Shown: positions 25,492 through 37,248 of the stretch, piece by piece
How the letters are laid out: the number at the start of each line of letters is the position of its first letter
Position numbering within the stretch: the first letter of the stretch is position 1
Source: Glandiceps talaboti
Lineage: Eukaryota > Hemichordata > Enteropneusta > Spengelidae
Assembly (NCBI RefSeq): GCF_964340395.1
Contig: NC_135569.1
Span: 6,211,540 to 6,275,539, forward strand
Length of the DNA: 64,000 bases
Reading direction: 5' to 3'
Notes under the pieces: model-generated
What the model saw: the letters and a program-made list of their open reading frames with translations, nothing else
What the model was told of the DNA's origin: nothing
Database searches by the model: none
Position numbers and translations under genes: made by a program

Positions 25492-26970
25492 CAAAAAATG
25501 ATGACGTCACAGAAAATGATTGGCATATATATATCTGTATTAATCTAAATCCACATGACAACTCACTTCAGAATCATCAAATCCTATGACTTACAACAAG
25601 AGCTAATAACTATAGATATGAAGTATTACCTCAGCTGTACTTCATTTACATTAACTAATAAATAAAGTCGAGATTTCCTCAACTTGCAAGTATTTGATCT
25701 TATCTTATTATCTTATATCAAAAAGTACATTTCCCTCTCAAATGCTTGCATAATTATAGCAACGGTTCAATACATAACATATCTCCGAAAATCAGACAAT
25801 AAATGCACTACTCATGTTATAATTATCCATGTTATTCCCAAATATATGTCTTCGGTCATCCACCGATAATACTCGTGACCTAAGGGAGCTTTGTCATTGT
25901 GAGTAACTAGACGAATAGTGTCAAAGCCTTTAAGTCACGAATATTTTCCTGCTAAATGAAGAAAATTATGGGAGAATAACGATTATACCAGCGCCATGAA
26001 TATCAAAGAAAGATAGGGGAAAGTAATGGCGATTGGAACGTTTTGACTCCTATTTCGAAAACAGCATAACCAGTGACGTAGACACGCTTTGTTGTGACAT
26101 AGTATAGACTTGCGTTGTCGTGACGTAGAACGACCAGAGTATATATTCAATATGTTTTCTTCAACTTGTCTTGTACATGGTATAATAGGATTTAACATCA
26201 AAGTTTTCAGTTCAAATATCAAGCGATATCCTGAAACAATCACCTGGTGCATGTATGAATAGACAGTGATGTATCATTCTGGTCTGAACCAGTTTAAGAT
26301 AAAACAAATATCAAACTCGCTACCTTACATTTTCTTCCACAATCTGTACATAAAGACATTTTCTATTAAAGATAGCTATGTTACTCGGTTATTACCTAGA
26401 CTCTCGTCGTTGAGGGCTCAGATAGTCTGGGGGAAATAGTACATAACAAAATACGTGACTTCCGCTATCGTTTAGGACGCACGAGTCATTCGACAAAGCT
26501 CGTCGATTGAGTTTGTAAAATTATGTTATTTTGAAACACTGAATATTCACGAGTTTTGAGTGCCTATACCCTTCAGAGTAAAATATATCATGAATATTCA
26601 TTGTGCAAATTGAATATTGCTGCTGACAACCATGATGCAATGTCCCACAGCAAAGAGACCCTATAAAGGCACACGATCAATTTGATGTTTTTTTCTGAAA
26701 TCGCAAGATATTGTAGGTGAAAATTATAAACTGACTCCAGAAAATTCACAGTTTATGAGAATGACTTCATTTCCTGGATTGGTGTTCCACTTTATGGTAA
26801 CATACACCTCAGGAATTAATGGTCCAGAAAATCTAAATCATAAATACACCTCTCCAAACTTTGCCATATGGAAACTTGTTCCTGGAGGTTCTTTTTCAAA
26901 AACTGAAAGAGATTTGGGGATCCATCACACTAGTTTCAAGGAAATCAACAGTCGTTTATTCTCCCATATA

Positions 26971-27074
26971 GGAACATAGTATCTGACGGCCATATTGGAA
27001 CACAGTATCCGACGGCCATATTGGAACACAGTATCCAACGGCCATATTGGAACACAGTATCCGACGGCCATATT
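26971..27074 (+). repeat. Minisatellite, 26-bp unit, four copies
   Basis: Exactly four tandem units: GGAACACAGTATCCGACGGC followed by CATATT, with one or two substitutions per unit. Each junction recreates GGCCATATTGG, which resembles a YY1 site (GCCATNTT). Confidence 0.9.
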
Positions 27075-27257
27075 GGATTGTAAAAATGGCTAATTTTGAT
27101 ATAATTTTGAAGTCTATTTAAAACAATCTAGTGGCGACACCTCATTTTTTTCTTGAATTTCACTAAGGTTTGAGAGAATGAATGATATAATCTTTGATAC
27201 GGCTGAGTGCTGAAGGGCTATTGGTTTTTTAAACAAAATAGTAGAACCAGATTAAAG

Positions 27258-27296
27258 TGGCCACATTGATGAGGATTGGGTATCCATATGGTCACT
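27258..27296. mobile_element. Family B ends joined without a core
   Basis: GTGGCCACATTGATGAGGAT plus TGGGTA is followed directly by TCCATATGGTCACT: a left and a right terminus fused with no interior. It looks like an internal deletion leaving a short foldback. Confidence 0.4.
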
Positions 27297-27891
27297 TCAA
27301 TTAAGATTTGTATCCATACTACGGTATGCAAAGTTTAAATGATAGATGTTTTCATTGACATTTTCAATATGTTTGTTCTAACTGTTTTTGCCTAATGCAA
27401 GGTAAAGCTCAAAGTATTAACGAGAGAAATTGTTTGCTCAATTTTCTAATTCATTAGTTGCCCTATTATTTTCCATCCAATTCATGATCGTGCTATCGAA
27501 TATTAATAATGATATATCATTTTGCTGTCCTAAAAGGAAACGAGAATATGCGATAACGAGTAAAACAATGCGCCGATTTGAATGTTCTTTTCCCCTGCGA
27601 AAATTATCATTAAACAAATCTATTAGCGACACAATATAAGCAAAATTGATGTGATCTCTGACATTCATAGTCATATTAGTACTGGTATATAGATGAGATA
27701 AAATGAATTTAAAAAAAAATAATAACACAAAAAATGAATTTATTTTGATTGGATGCATACGAAGAATTGTGATCTAGTTTATAGAGATACTTGCTAAAAC
27801 TATAAATTAAAAACAATGCAAGAAGAAATTCTTTAAAACCATTGTTCATTTTCTACACATACTATATAGTCCCAAGAGCCAACCCGTTAAA

Positions 27892-28060
27892 GCAGCCATA
27901 TGGATGATTTGGTATTTACTTTTGATTTGATTTATATTTAAAAAAAATTATAATGACTTCCTACATGAAAAATTGATGGGAAACAAGATATGTCAAGTCC
28001 CTGTTGTAACTCAATAAATTGCAGAAGATTAATAAATATGTAGAATATTTGTTACTATAC
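27892..28060 (-). mobile_element. TIR element family B, copy with inverted core
   Basis: The end GCAGCCATATGGATGATTTG is in the same orientation as the 62.5 kb copy, but the core (GACTTCCTACATGAAAAATT, then TAACTCAATAAATTGCAGAA) is its reverse complement. So ends and core are oriented independently between copies. Confidence 0.4.
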
Positions 28061-28370
28061 GTACAATCACAAACATTTTACACATTTGTTGAGCTTTTTG
28101 CCCTGCATTAAGTTACGAACACAGACATGGTCAATTTTATGTCAGCAGCTCTGATGTTCTCTAATGTCAACGCAACTTTCGTCTCATTATCAGTCATTTC
28201 ATTGACACACATTGATAAAACTCGAGGGCGTAAATTCGATTCAGTAGTTGCGTTCGTTGTGTTCTTGGTCAACGTCATCATGTGTTAACTATAGTAGGTG
28301 GTTTGTCGCTGTTGTGTGGAGCTAATTCTATAACTTGAAATAAACTTGACAGTGTAGATTTAAACACAAC

Positions 28371-28373
<3 letters not shown>

Positions 28374-28401
<28 letters not shown>

Positions 28402-28434
28402 TGTATGTATGTATGTATGTATGTATGTATGTAT
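28374..28434. repeat. (ATGT)n microsatellite
   Basis: About 60 bases of ATGT in intron 2. Confidence 0.95.
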
Positions 28435-29100
28435 GCCATTTCTTGGTACAACACGTTTGAACTATTATGTGCTGTGAATTCGCATTGAGTAATCTATCAT
28501 GATAATAAATAATCGTTGAAGTAACATCCATCAAATAAATACTTATAGCTGATCGTGAATATGATTAAAGTGACAACATTCTTAGAGGTAGGAAGCAGCG
28601 TGTCCGTTCTGTAATACTTTTTACGATTTCGATTTCCAACGATCATAACTCAGTGTAATTAAAATTTGACACACCGGTGTCAGACATGGGATGTATTCAT
28701 GTTTTGAAACATGTGGATTATGCGCGATGCGTCACTGATTTGCATTTATCAATGACATCATAATATATGCAAATTCACTTCCACGTCATGGTTGCATTTA
28801 CTTACGCAAGCAATGTTTTTAAGAATTGGTGTTTTCATGTTGACAGCTTTGAATGTTGTTGACTTAGTTAATCACTACTTTTTTTGGAGAGCGTATCCTC
28901 TTTGAATTCAGCGTTATTACATGACAGTACTCGTAAACATTTCAACACGAACTATGTACGTCATTGTAGAATGATGACGCTGCACACTTGTTATTGGCCA
29001 TTTGTGACTCTACATGCACCCATAGTGTGGGATAACTTTATTGTAGCGATCAAATGAAAAGAATAATCAGCCCAATTGATGTAGCCACACATTGGAATGA

Positions 29101-29316
29101 ATGCTTGAAGGGGAGCCCGATTTGAAAATATTAATTGGAGAGGAATGGGACTACACTGATGGTTTCAGCAGACAGATATATAAATACAAAACTTTCACTA
29201 TCTTCTATGATGAGAGATCGTCTTCTGTGTCTTCTCATTTACTGCCAGTCTTTGTTGTCATAACGTTTACATGTTGTGCTTTACTGAGAAATCAGGACCA
29301 GTTTCACAACCATTAA
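29101..29316 (+). CDS. Unrecognised 71-codon frame with a hydrophobic segment
   Basis: ATG-initiated; starts MLEGEPDLKILIGEEWDY and has one hydrophobic stretch near the end (HLLPVFVVITFTCCALL). It lies about 260 bases before exon 3 in intron 2 and has no visible connection to the neuropeptide reading frame. Probably chance or a repeat remnant. Confidence 0.13.
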   Translation: MLEGEPDLKILIGEEWDYTDGFSRQIYKYKTFTIFYDERSSSVSSHLLPVFVVITFTCCALLRNQDQFHNH

Positions 29317-29342
29317 CACAAATAGAGACTGAGATGAAAATG

Positions 29343-29462
29343 TATAGACATACAGAGAGACAGACGGACAGACAGACGGGCGGACAGACAGACAGAGAGA
29401 CATACATACATAGATACACACACACACACACACACACACTAAGACACACACACACATACACA
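29343..29462. repeat. (ACAG)n / (AC)n tract
   Basis: Imperfect GACA/GACGG repeats and AC runs about 115 bases before exon 3. Confidence 0.85.
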
Positions 29463-29575
29463 CTATTACAAACACAGGAGCATACTGGCAGATACGCATA
29501 AACCTAAGTACCAAATAATTGCTTAACTGCCCCAGTTAAACTTAACTTAGTATTTATCTTCTTATTTTGTTACAG

Positions 29576-29625
29576 GACCATCCCCCGACGCCTGTCGTCT
29601 CTTTTGGAAAAACATATGCTGGTAA
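29576..29625 (+). CDS. Somatostatin-type neuropeptide precursor, exon 3 (cyclic FWK peptide)
   Basis: Joined to exon 2 in phase 1, this exon encodes GPSPDACRLFWKNICW followed by TAA. The peptide is residues 83-98 of the precursor and starts directly after the Lys81-Arg82 cleavage site. Cys89 and Cys97 can form a disulfide ring of seven intervening residues around Phe-Trp-Lys, the receptor-binding core known from vertebrate somatostatin and urotensin II. The peptide has no C-terminal Gly, so amidation is not expected, and one Trp follows the ring. In other phases the same DNA gives nothing peptide-like. The family is somatostatin / allatostatin-C; the FWK core favours the somatostatin branch, because allatostatin-C peptides usually have an FN-containing ring instead. 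Ligands of this family act on rhodopsin-type Gi/o-coupled receptors and are generally inhibitory. Activity here is inference from family. Confidence 0.8.
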
Positions 29626-29741
29626 CTGAACGTCGAAAACCAACAGAGTAGTGAGAGTATGAATGCCGAACCCTGACTAGTCTTGACAATATTAATCAAG
29701 AAATGTGAAATGATTTGGAAGATGGACAAATCATCAAAATA

Positions 29742-29747
29742 ATTAAA
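29742..29747 (+). terminator. Possible poly(A) signal of the somatostatin-type gene
   Basis: ATTAAA, the commonest variant hexamer, lies about 117 bases after the stop codon. A GT-rich stretch (CGTGTGTAAG) follows about 50 bases later, as expected downstream of a cleavage site. I saw no AATAAA in the first 200 bases after the stop. Confidence 0.35.
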
Positions 29748-29886
29748 AATCAATAACTTCTTGAAAGAAATCTTTCTTATGATCCTCTTGTCAGTGCAAT
29801 TCGTGTGTAAGATATGTCGTACACTTTTTTGAGTTTCTTTTATACGTCTTTCTTTTCTAGCGTAATGAAAGTTTATCCGAATTCAC

Positions 29887-29950
29887 ATCTATCTATCTAT
29901 CTACCTACCTACCTATCTATCTATCTATCTATCAATCTATCTATCTATCT
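29887..29950. repeat. (ATCT)n with ACCT variants
   Basis: Tetranucleotide run with a central block of TACC units, shortly beyond the end of the somatostatin-type gene. Confidence 0.9.
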
Positions 29951-30392
29951 CACTCGTAATCTTTCACTGATGAACCTTTAGTTGCTGACGTGTACTTGCT
30001 GAACTGGATATCGTATTAATCCAGTCAATTTTCACAAAGTTAATTCTCTTAGATTAGTATATTAATCCAGTGCATAAAACTCGTTGACATTGTTGGTAGA
30101 TTTTTTGTGAGAGTTTCTTTCGACATAGTTCTTGAAACACGAATAGTGTTGGTGATTTAGTTTGAAACCTCATAGTGCCACAGATCAGATCCACTCATGT
30201 TAGACAACTCTTATTTTGAAATATCACTATGGGCTGTAATTATTATTATGCTGTACTACACATTTTAAGTGTACTAGACATGTAATTTTTATTTTCGTGG
30301 TCATAAGTTTCTGTATCCATAAATAATTCGAATTATAGAGGAATAAAAGTAACTATTTTAAGCGTTCGATTACTCACAGTTTGATAATCTCA

Positions 30393-30393
<1 letters not shown>

Positions 30394-30423
<30 letters not shown>

Positions 30424-30443
30424 TGTATGTATGTATGTATGTA

Positions 30444-30480
<37 letters not shown>

Positions 30481-30676
30481 ATGTATGTAGGTTGGTAGAT
30501 AGGTAGGTAGGTGTATGTATGTATGTATGTATGTATGTATGTATGTATGTATGTATGTATGTATGTATGTGTGTGTGTGTGTGTGTGTGTGTGCGTGCGT
30601 GCGTGCGTATGTATGTATGTATGTATGTATGTATGTATGTATGTATGTATGTATGTATGTATGAGTATGTGTGTCT
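30394..30676. repeat. Compound (ATGT)n / (GT)n / (AGGT)n / (GCGT)n array
   Basis: About 280 bases with four unit types alternating; long repeat-derived frames on both strands. Confidence 0.95.
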
Positions 30677-31469
30677 ATGTACATTTACTCATTTTTGTAA
30701 ATAGTCGTTTTTCAGTAACGACATAAATTGTAACATGGGAAATAGAAAAGTTTTATTTTCAGTTCGGTTTGCATCAGAAGAAATGATCAATCGATCAATA
30801 AATGTCTTTCACAATTCGATACAGGTGGACAGGAGTTTTGCAATGTTATTACTATGGTATATTGAATTATATCTGAAAAGCAATGTTGAAAGTTCTGAAC
30901 TAATGTCATAAGTGAATGAAAGAAATATGTGTAAGTAGTTTGGAAAGCGCTGGGGCTACTAAATTAAATCATTTTCCTCCCACAACTACACGTGTGCAGG
31001 TGGCGACAAATGCTCCCCCATGATTCGTGTTAATTGCTCAAGGCATGGTACCTTATTAATGGATACTTCCGCTGTTATATAGTTACTTCGTTTGTGCCTC
31101 TGAGAGATTCTTTATTACTTTAATGGCCTAACTGTAACCATTTTAGAAAATTCTCGAAAAGAAAAAAAAATCCCTGCAAACAAAAAGAGAACGTCTATCT
31201 TCTGGCGAAAAGAAAGAATAATTTATTGTTGAGATATATTTGTGACCTTTAACCTCTTGCAGCACTCAGTGTGAATACTAATGAAGTTATCGTTCTAGAT
31301 AAATTTTGGTGCAACATCCAATATGGCATCACAAAATGTTAGCATTTATGAATACTATCAACATTGCATTCCATTCTACAATTCGTTGCCTCAAGTAAAA
31401 TCATGATCGCCTTGATTTGGTAATAATCCTTGCACTTCGATTGTCTCAGGTTAAGATGTCCATAGACAC

Positions 31470-31805
31470 CCCCCACACACACATACATACACACACACAT
31501 ACATACATACATACATACATACATACATACATACATACATACATACACACACACATACATACATGCACACAAACATACACACACATATATACATACATAC
31601 ATACATACATACATACATACATACATACATACATACATACATACACACATACATACATGCATACATACATACATACATACATACATACATACATACATAC
31701 ATGCACACAAACACACACACATATATACATACATACATACATACATACATACATACATACGTACATACATACACAAAAACACACATACACACATACATGC
31801 ACGTG
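31470..31805. repeat. Compound (CATA)n / (CA)n array with higher-order structure
   Basis: About 335 bases. CATGCACACAAACAYACACA followed by CATATATA recurs at about 31563 and 31700, so a block of about 137 bases appears duplicated. Confidence 0.9.
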
Positions 31806-32432
31806 TATCTGAATATGTACATACGCATATACGTTATTTGTTAAATTTCGCAAGGGCGAAAGACTGACGAATACTGTTAAATAAATGAAGAAGCAATTTT
31901 TGAAATAGTGACACAGGTCATAGAGGTTATGTCCGTTAAGCTTTTTGAACAGCATGCCAATAATTGTCAGCTTAACCTTAAACTTCTGTCATCGTCTGAC
32001 AACCACTCTTAGTCCTTAGTAGTTCTGAAATAGACACAGCAACATACTGCTGTTACTTTAATTTCCTTTAAGTTTAATATGTGATATTTTCAGGAATTGA
32101 CTAAATATGATTAATACCTTGTCACTAATGGTAATATGCAATAGTGGTTGTTTCTTAGCCATAACACAATCTGTTTCTGCGTCATGGTCACCGACCAAAG
32201 TGTTGTGATTTATTGCTGGTTATAACAGGGGAAGGTAAATTCAGAAAATTTATGAACAAGGGTGAATAAAGAATTTCATGAGGTCAACACTAATTCAATG
32301 AGAATGTAAAAAAGGAAAAACTGATCGGACTTCACATAAGATTACATACAACGTTACATGACATACCGGAGTAAAATTTGATGTTTTCGCCCCCGGCAAG
32401 AGTTCTCTAATGGGTTCCATATTGGCTGACAT

Positions 32433-32540
32433 TTACTTGGCAAGCAACGCAAAAGGAGTCGTTTTTGTTTTATCTTCTGCTATGCCTGCTGTTGCCATAG
32501 AGATCAATAAGAGAAGGAATACCAAAGCAGCGTGTTTCAT
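32433..32540 (-). CDS. Short minus-strand frame with a signal peptide (small secreted peptide or first exon)
   Basis: The 35-codon frame starts MKHAALVFLLLLISMATA and continues GIAEDKTKTTPFALLAK before TAA. A charged start, a 12-15 residue hydrophobic core and Ala-x-Ala cleavage options make a textbook signal peptide. The stop overlaps a possible donor (CCAA|GTAAAT), so this may be a first exon that splices in phase 2 rather than a complete gene. No clear TATA box precedes it and no partner exon was found toward lower coordinates. Local base composition is less AT-rich than the flanks. It lies about 3 kb beyond exon 3 of the somatostatin-type gene, on the opposite strand. Function unknown. 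Confidence 0.4.
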   Translation of the reverse strand: MKHAALVFLLLLISMATAGIAEDKTKTTPFALLAK

Positions 32541-33165
32541 TTCAGTCAATGAAAATCTCTCAAGTTTTCAGTAACAAATAACTTTTTTGGTTTTATTAGG
32601 TGAAAACGAAATGTCTGGTGGGTTTTCAATTTAGCTCAACGGTGATATACTCTACTTTTGGCATGATTTATTTCCGTTGTGTCTTGAAAAAAATAATTGG
32701 ATTCGAAATTTTAGATTTACAAGGTTGATTCCTAGGAAACCTATCATGTAAACCTGTAATATATACTAGACTAATTTTAAAGAATAAGTATTTATAAACG
32801 AAATATTTTACCAGTGAAAGTCACAACTGTCATTAACATGAGATTTATTCTGTTTAACGCGGTGGTCCAAAACAGAAATGAAAACTGGAGACTTAGCAAA
32901 TCTCAATTCAAAGGGATTCAAGAACTCTCATAGCTTTCACCTTATTAAGAGAGCAACGTCAGGTTAACAGTATTGTTGTTGGCATTTACAGGTCAAACGT
33001 CGTCCTCCGTGCCACAATGTGCCAATAACATCAGCAAAATTTACATTTTACCAAAATAGATATTTAGTCATAAATCAAGCATGAATAGCATAACTGAAAA
33101 ATTATGTAGGGGGCAAAAAATCTACCGTCTTAACACAAGATATTCCCTCCTTCATTATCATTCAA

Positions 33166-33191
33166 AAACAGCAACAGCGACGACGACGACG

Positions 33192-33239
<48 letters not shown>

Positions 33240-33302
33240 CCACCACCACCAACAACAACAACAACTACAACAACAACAACTACAATTACAACTAAAACAA
33301 CA
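33166..33302. repeat. (ACA)n trinucleotide array with GAC, ACC and ACT variants
   Basis: Starts as CGA units, becomes ACA, CAC, then ACA/ACT. The frame reading poly-threonine is repeat-derived. Confidence 0.95.
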
Positions 33303-33460
33303 AACAAGTTCGACTGTTTACCGCTGTTCGGAAACTGAGTGCTAAATGTTCGTGTTTTTCAACTCTATAATTAAATAACTTGACAATCCCAAAGCTTCAA
33401 TTCTTTTGTATTGTTTTTTTCATAAACTCAAATCTACCGTTAATCAATGCCTTACTCTTT

Positions 33461-33770
33461 AAGCTGCACTAGCTGTAATTAGAGTATTATTTTCTTGATT
33501 AGACAACCAACAATATATTCACTGAAAAAAATGTTACAATACCAATAATTAGACGTTTAATATTGTTCATGTTGATTAGATATCGATTTTATCCCTAATT
33601 AGTACAGTAACAGATTGATATAGTGATTGGTTTTTTGTAATATATTATGTGTATAGATACGGCAAGATGTTTGGTGATTCAATACTGTTCAGGGTATACG
33701 ATATTACGACTAGTATTATACTTAATAAGAGTTTCAAAATAAACCATTTGAGTTGCATCTAGTGCAGCTT
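33461..33770 (+). mobile_element. TIR element family A, complete copy 2
   Basis: 310 bases bounded by AAGCTGCACTAG and CTAGTGCAGCTT. The interior contains ACAATATATTCACTGAA, CAATAATTAGACGTTTAATA and GGGTATACGATATTACGA, all recognisable in other copies. Non-autonomous MITE-like element. Confidence 0.6.
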
Positions 33771-33798
33771 TCATCCCGTTGTGCGTTTGCGTGTGCGT

Positions 33799-33863
33799 GT
33801 ATGTATGTATGTATGTATGTATGTATGTATGTATGTATGTATGTATGTATGTATGTATGTATG

Positions 33864-33893
<30 letters not shown>
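33799..33893. repeat. (ATGT)n microsatellite
   Basis: Begins 28 bases after the right end of family A copy 2. Confidence 0.95.
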
Positions 33894-33894
<1 letters not shown>

Positions 33895-34856
33895 TATTAT
33901 GTGTATTTATTCACGTACTCATATAAGTGTCTCGCTGGAGAAAGCAGTGCTCGATGGAATATTAGTAGCAGAGCATTATAGACTTAATGTATGTCTGTGT
34001 ATGCTTATTTGCGTTTGCCCAAGTAAATTAAAAAAGGGTTGAATTTCATGAAAGCTCATAGTTTACTTTTTTCCTTGTATGAACAACTGCTCTTGACTGT
34101 CATTTTCTCGACTCCGTGTTACTTCTTCTAAATAGAAAAAAGAATTAAACTTCCACAAAAACTAAAATGTTCAGCCATCTTATAACTCTAAAATCCACTG
34201 CTCAACCTACGCACATTGTTTAACGTAATACAGACTCTTACCAAGCAATGGAAAGACATTTTCCTGCGAGTCTCGCCCCTAGCTATCGAATTTTCTTCTA
34301 CTTGACATTAGAATGCCAATTCGACCTAACCAATACTCACCGTGTGTTTATTCACCACGAGCTAGCCTCTTACTTATGAAGCTTTATACACTTTTTATGT
34401 AACATAATTCGAAGATATTCAGTCTTTGCTGAAAGAAAATTCCTGTCATGAGGATGTGTGATCACCATGGTAAGGATACAGTGTTTAGAAAATAGTGTTT
34501 CTGATTTATGTGCAAAATGCACTGCCGCTTATAAGCCCGGTTCAGATTAGGATTATAATTCAACTATGTAAACCAGTTGTGTGGTAGAGATATTTAAAGT
34601 GTTGAACCAAATCAAATTAGTAATCCTATCAAATACTCATGGCTCAAATGAACACTATCAAACCCTGGCTTTTTAAAAGTATTGGTTTCCCGAGACATTA
34701 CCGTGATAATTTGTAATGGGGGGGGGGGGCACGCATAGACTAAGTTAAAAAATGTATTCTTTGGTGTTATGCATTCTAAATAAAACTTTAAACTGTCAAT
34801 GTTAAACTTGTACTTTTCATTCTCTGAAATCCCTAGACGTCAGGTTTGTCAACATC

Positions 34857-35073
34857 CTTTAACCTCCCAGTGGGTCAACACCATTGGGAAGAAGATAATA
34901 AACAAAATGATGGCCGACGGCTTACCCCCATAAGTGCTCTCTGGAGTACCATTTCACCATCTTCATCTAATTGTGTTTTTGTACGAGAGTACACAAGAAA
35001 ACGGTCTACGGAAATATATAATGGCTTCTTGAGTATTCCTACTCGTGTAATTACACCTGTTCAATTCCTTTAA
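34857..35073 (+). pseudogene. Possible decayed exon, faint BPI/LBP-like signature
   Basis: After a plausible acceptor (CTTTAACCTCCCAG at about 34870) one frame reads WVNTIGKKIINKMMADGLPP, then a stop, then VLSGVPF; a neighbouring frame then reads TEIYNGFLSIPTRV. The order 'asparagine-rich helix, G-[F/L]-P-x-P, V-x-G-V-x-F, G-F-L-x-I' recalls the C-terminal domain of BPI/LBP lipid-binding proteins. The match needs one stop and one frameshift, so if real it is a pseudogene. I hold this loosely; a chance resemblance is quite possible. Confidence 0.12.
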
Positions 35074-35448
35074 TTGGGGACTTTCAAATCACAAATCAAC
35101 AAAACATATATACAGTGTACCTTGTGAATGCCTTCACGTAAGAGGCGTGTGGATGGAGCCACAGACAAGGTATCTATTCGACAATTGATATACTCCGAGG
35201 GAAGCCTTTACAACGTGTTCTCCTAACTACGGCAATATATAAATTATGTTTGGTGGAATAAATGAAAATGACAAAAAAGTAAATAACTGTACATAAACGA
35301 ATAAAACCATAAAAATATCAACAACTTGAAGGGAAATAAATGATGCTACATCTCATAAACATGTAAAGTTATTTGAATTAATATTGTAACAACTGATCAA
35401 AGATTAATTTGCCATATTGTTAGTGTTATATCCCCACACCAGTATTCA

Positions 35449-35462
35449 ACACTAGAGGGCGC
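35449..35462 (+). promoter_or_regulatory. CTCF-like motif
   Basis: ACACTAGAGGGCGC matches the core of the bilaterian CTCF consensus (CCASYAGRKGGCRS) except for its first base. It lies between the two plus-strand secreted-peptide genes. It may also be part of a dispersed repeat. Confidence 0.25.
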
Positions 35463-36618
35463 TATATTCTTCACTTCCGGTTTTGCCTTGTACAATGGGC
35501 AATTCAAACGGAATAACATGATAAATACATACGCTGCATGTCTTTATAATTCAAGTCATCTAGAAATTATAAATAAAGACAATATTACATTACATTTTAC
35601 ATATGATAGACTAAGACTAGGTTTGATAAAACAACTGCTTTTACCGTCAACTCTATGATTTCATAATACCAGATGTTCTATAATAGCATATTTACAACCG
35701 GCCGATTGTTAGGCTGAAGTTTCCAATCTCATATACTTAACTATATTTTTTTTCTATTTCTGATGCATGACCCCGGGAAACAGTCTTCGAGAAGACGTCT
35801 ATTTCACATCAGTCCTACGAAATGAGAACACGACTGCCGGTATTATTTCATCAATAACTACTTCAAATGACGTATTGTAGAGCTAGTGTATAGATGATGG
35901 GAGATAGTTTACATGGGGATGGTTTACATCCAAAGTAATAAGAATCAGGCATCAGATCTGAAACATCCCCTTTCTTCCTACCTCCAACCTTCAAACGCGA
36001 TCGCAATAGTTGTCCTCACTCACTGGTCTATAAAATGTTCATACATATCAAAGATGTGAATTTGTTGCTATTAAAAGAATTCAAGCAACTCTCATAATAC
36101 AATGATCATCCAAATGTACGTATTCATTCATTTTCTCAACGTCAATTTCATTTTTTTTCCTTCACAGAAAACGACAGGGTGTGGGGGTTCTGTTCCTTTT
36201 GAGCCATATAACTAATGATGTTACAGTGCCACTTGTGTCGACATGTGTCAAAATCCTGTAACAGTGTTTGTATATGCTTTGTTGTAGGTATGATAACATC
36301 ATTTCATTGAATAGACAAACATCGAAAAAAAATGATCCACTTTAAATTGTATATAGTATAATATAAATACATCTTCAACCACATTACCATAAATTTGAAA
36401 GAAACTATCCATAGTCAAACAGAAGCACGATTTATGATAATTCTTATCAAAACAGATCATTTGCATATTAATGATGCCTAAAAACCAAATAGTTTAGGGT
36501 TAAATTTAATATTGTTATAGTTGTAGTGTTCACAAGGTTAAAATTACGTAATGCAACACATAATACATGTATAAAGCATACATACAGATTTACACACCAG
36601 CTTAAGCTAATAGTAAGC

Positions 36619-36620
36619 CA

Positions 36621-36701
<81 letters not shown>

Positions 36702-36818
36702 ATGTATATATAATATATATATACATATATACATATGTTGTTATGACACACATACATGTGTGTGTGTGTGTGTGTGTCTGTGTGTGTGTGTGTGTGTCTG
36801 TGTGTGTGTGTGTGTGTT
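36619..36818. repeat. (AC)n-(TA)n-(GT)n compound repeat
   Basis: An AC arm, a TATATA centre and a GT arm. Because AC and GT are complementary, the two arms can pair into a long imperfect hairpin. Confidence 0.9.
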
Positions 36819-37170
36819 ATGTGTGTTATCTCATATTATTCGGTTTTACAATTGCTAAGGTATGTTTCAGGTTTAGACATGCCATCTTTTATTGATCACG
36901 TCATGCTGCATCATTGATGTAGGACGTACGCCATCGTCTCATTTTCTACGATACCATCATTACTTTAACATGCAACATGCCATCGTACTATCATTAACAC
37001 TTAATATTTTAAGTTGCTTGAAGGCCACCGTGGGATCTGATTTTAACAGAAACCATTTTTAGTGTGTTTGGCAATGCACATGGTATCAACAGTTTTGCAT
37101 ATCGCTAAAGTATTTAACATGTCATATTGATTTTCCGTCAATTTGAAATGTCATCGTTACATGTTCAACA

Positions 37171-37172
37171 CG

Positions 37173-37248
<76 letters not shown>
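37171..37248. repeat. (CAT)n trinucleotide array
   Basis: About 26 units. The flanks repeat AACACGTCAT-like phrases (37166, 37257, 37326), a loose spaced repeat. Confidence 0.95.
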
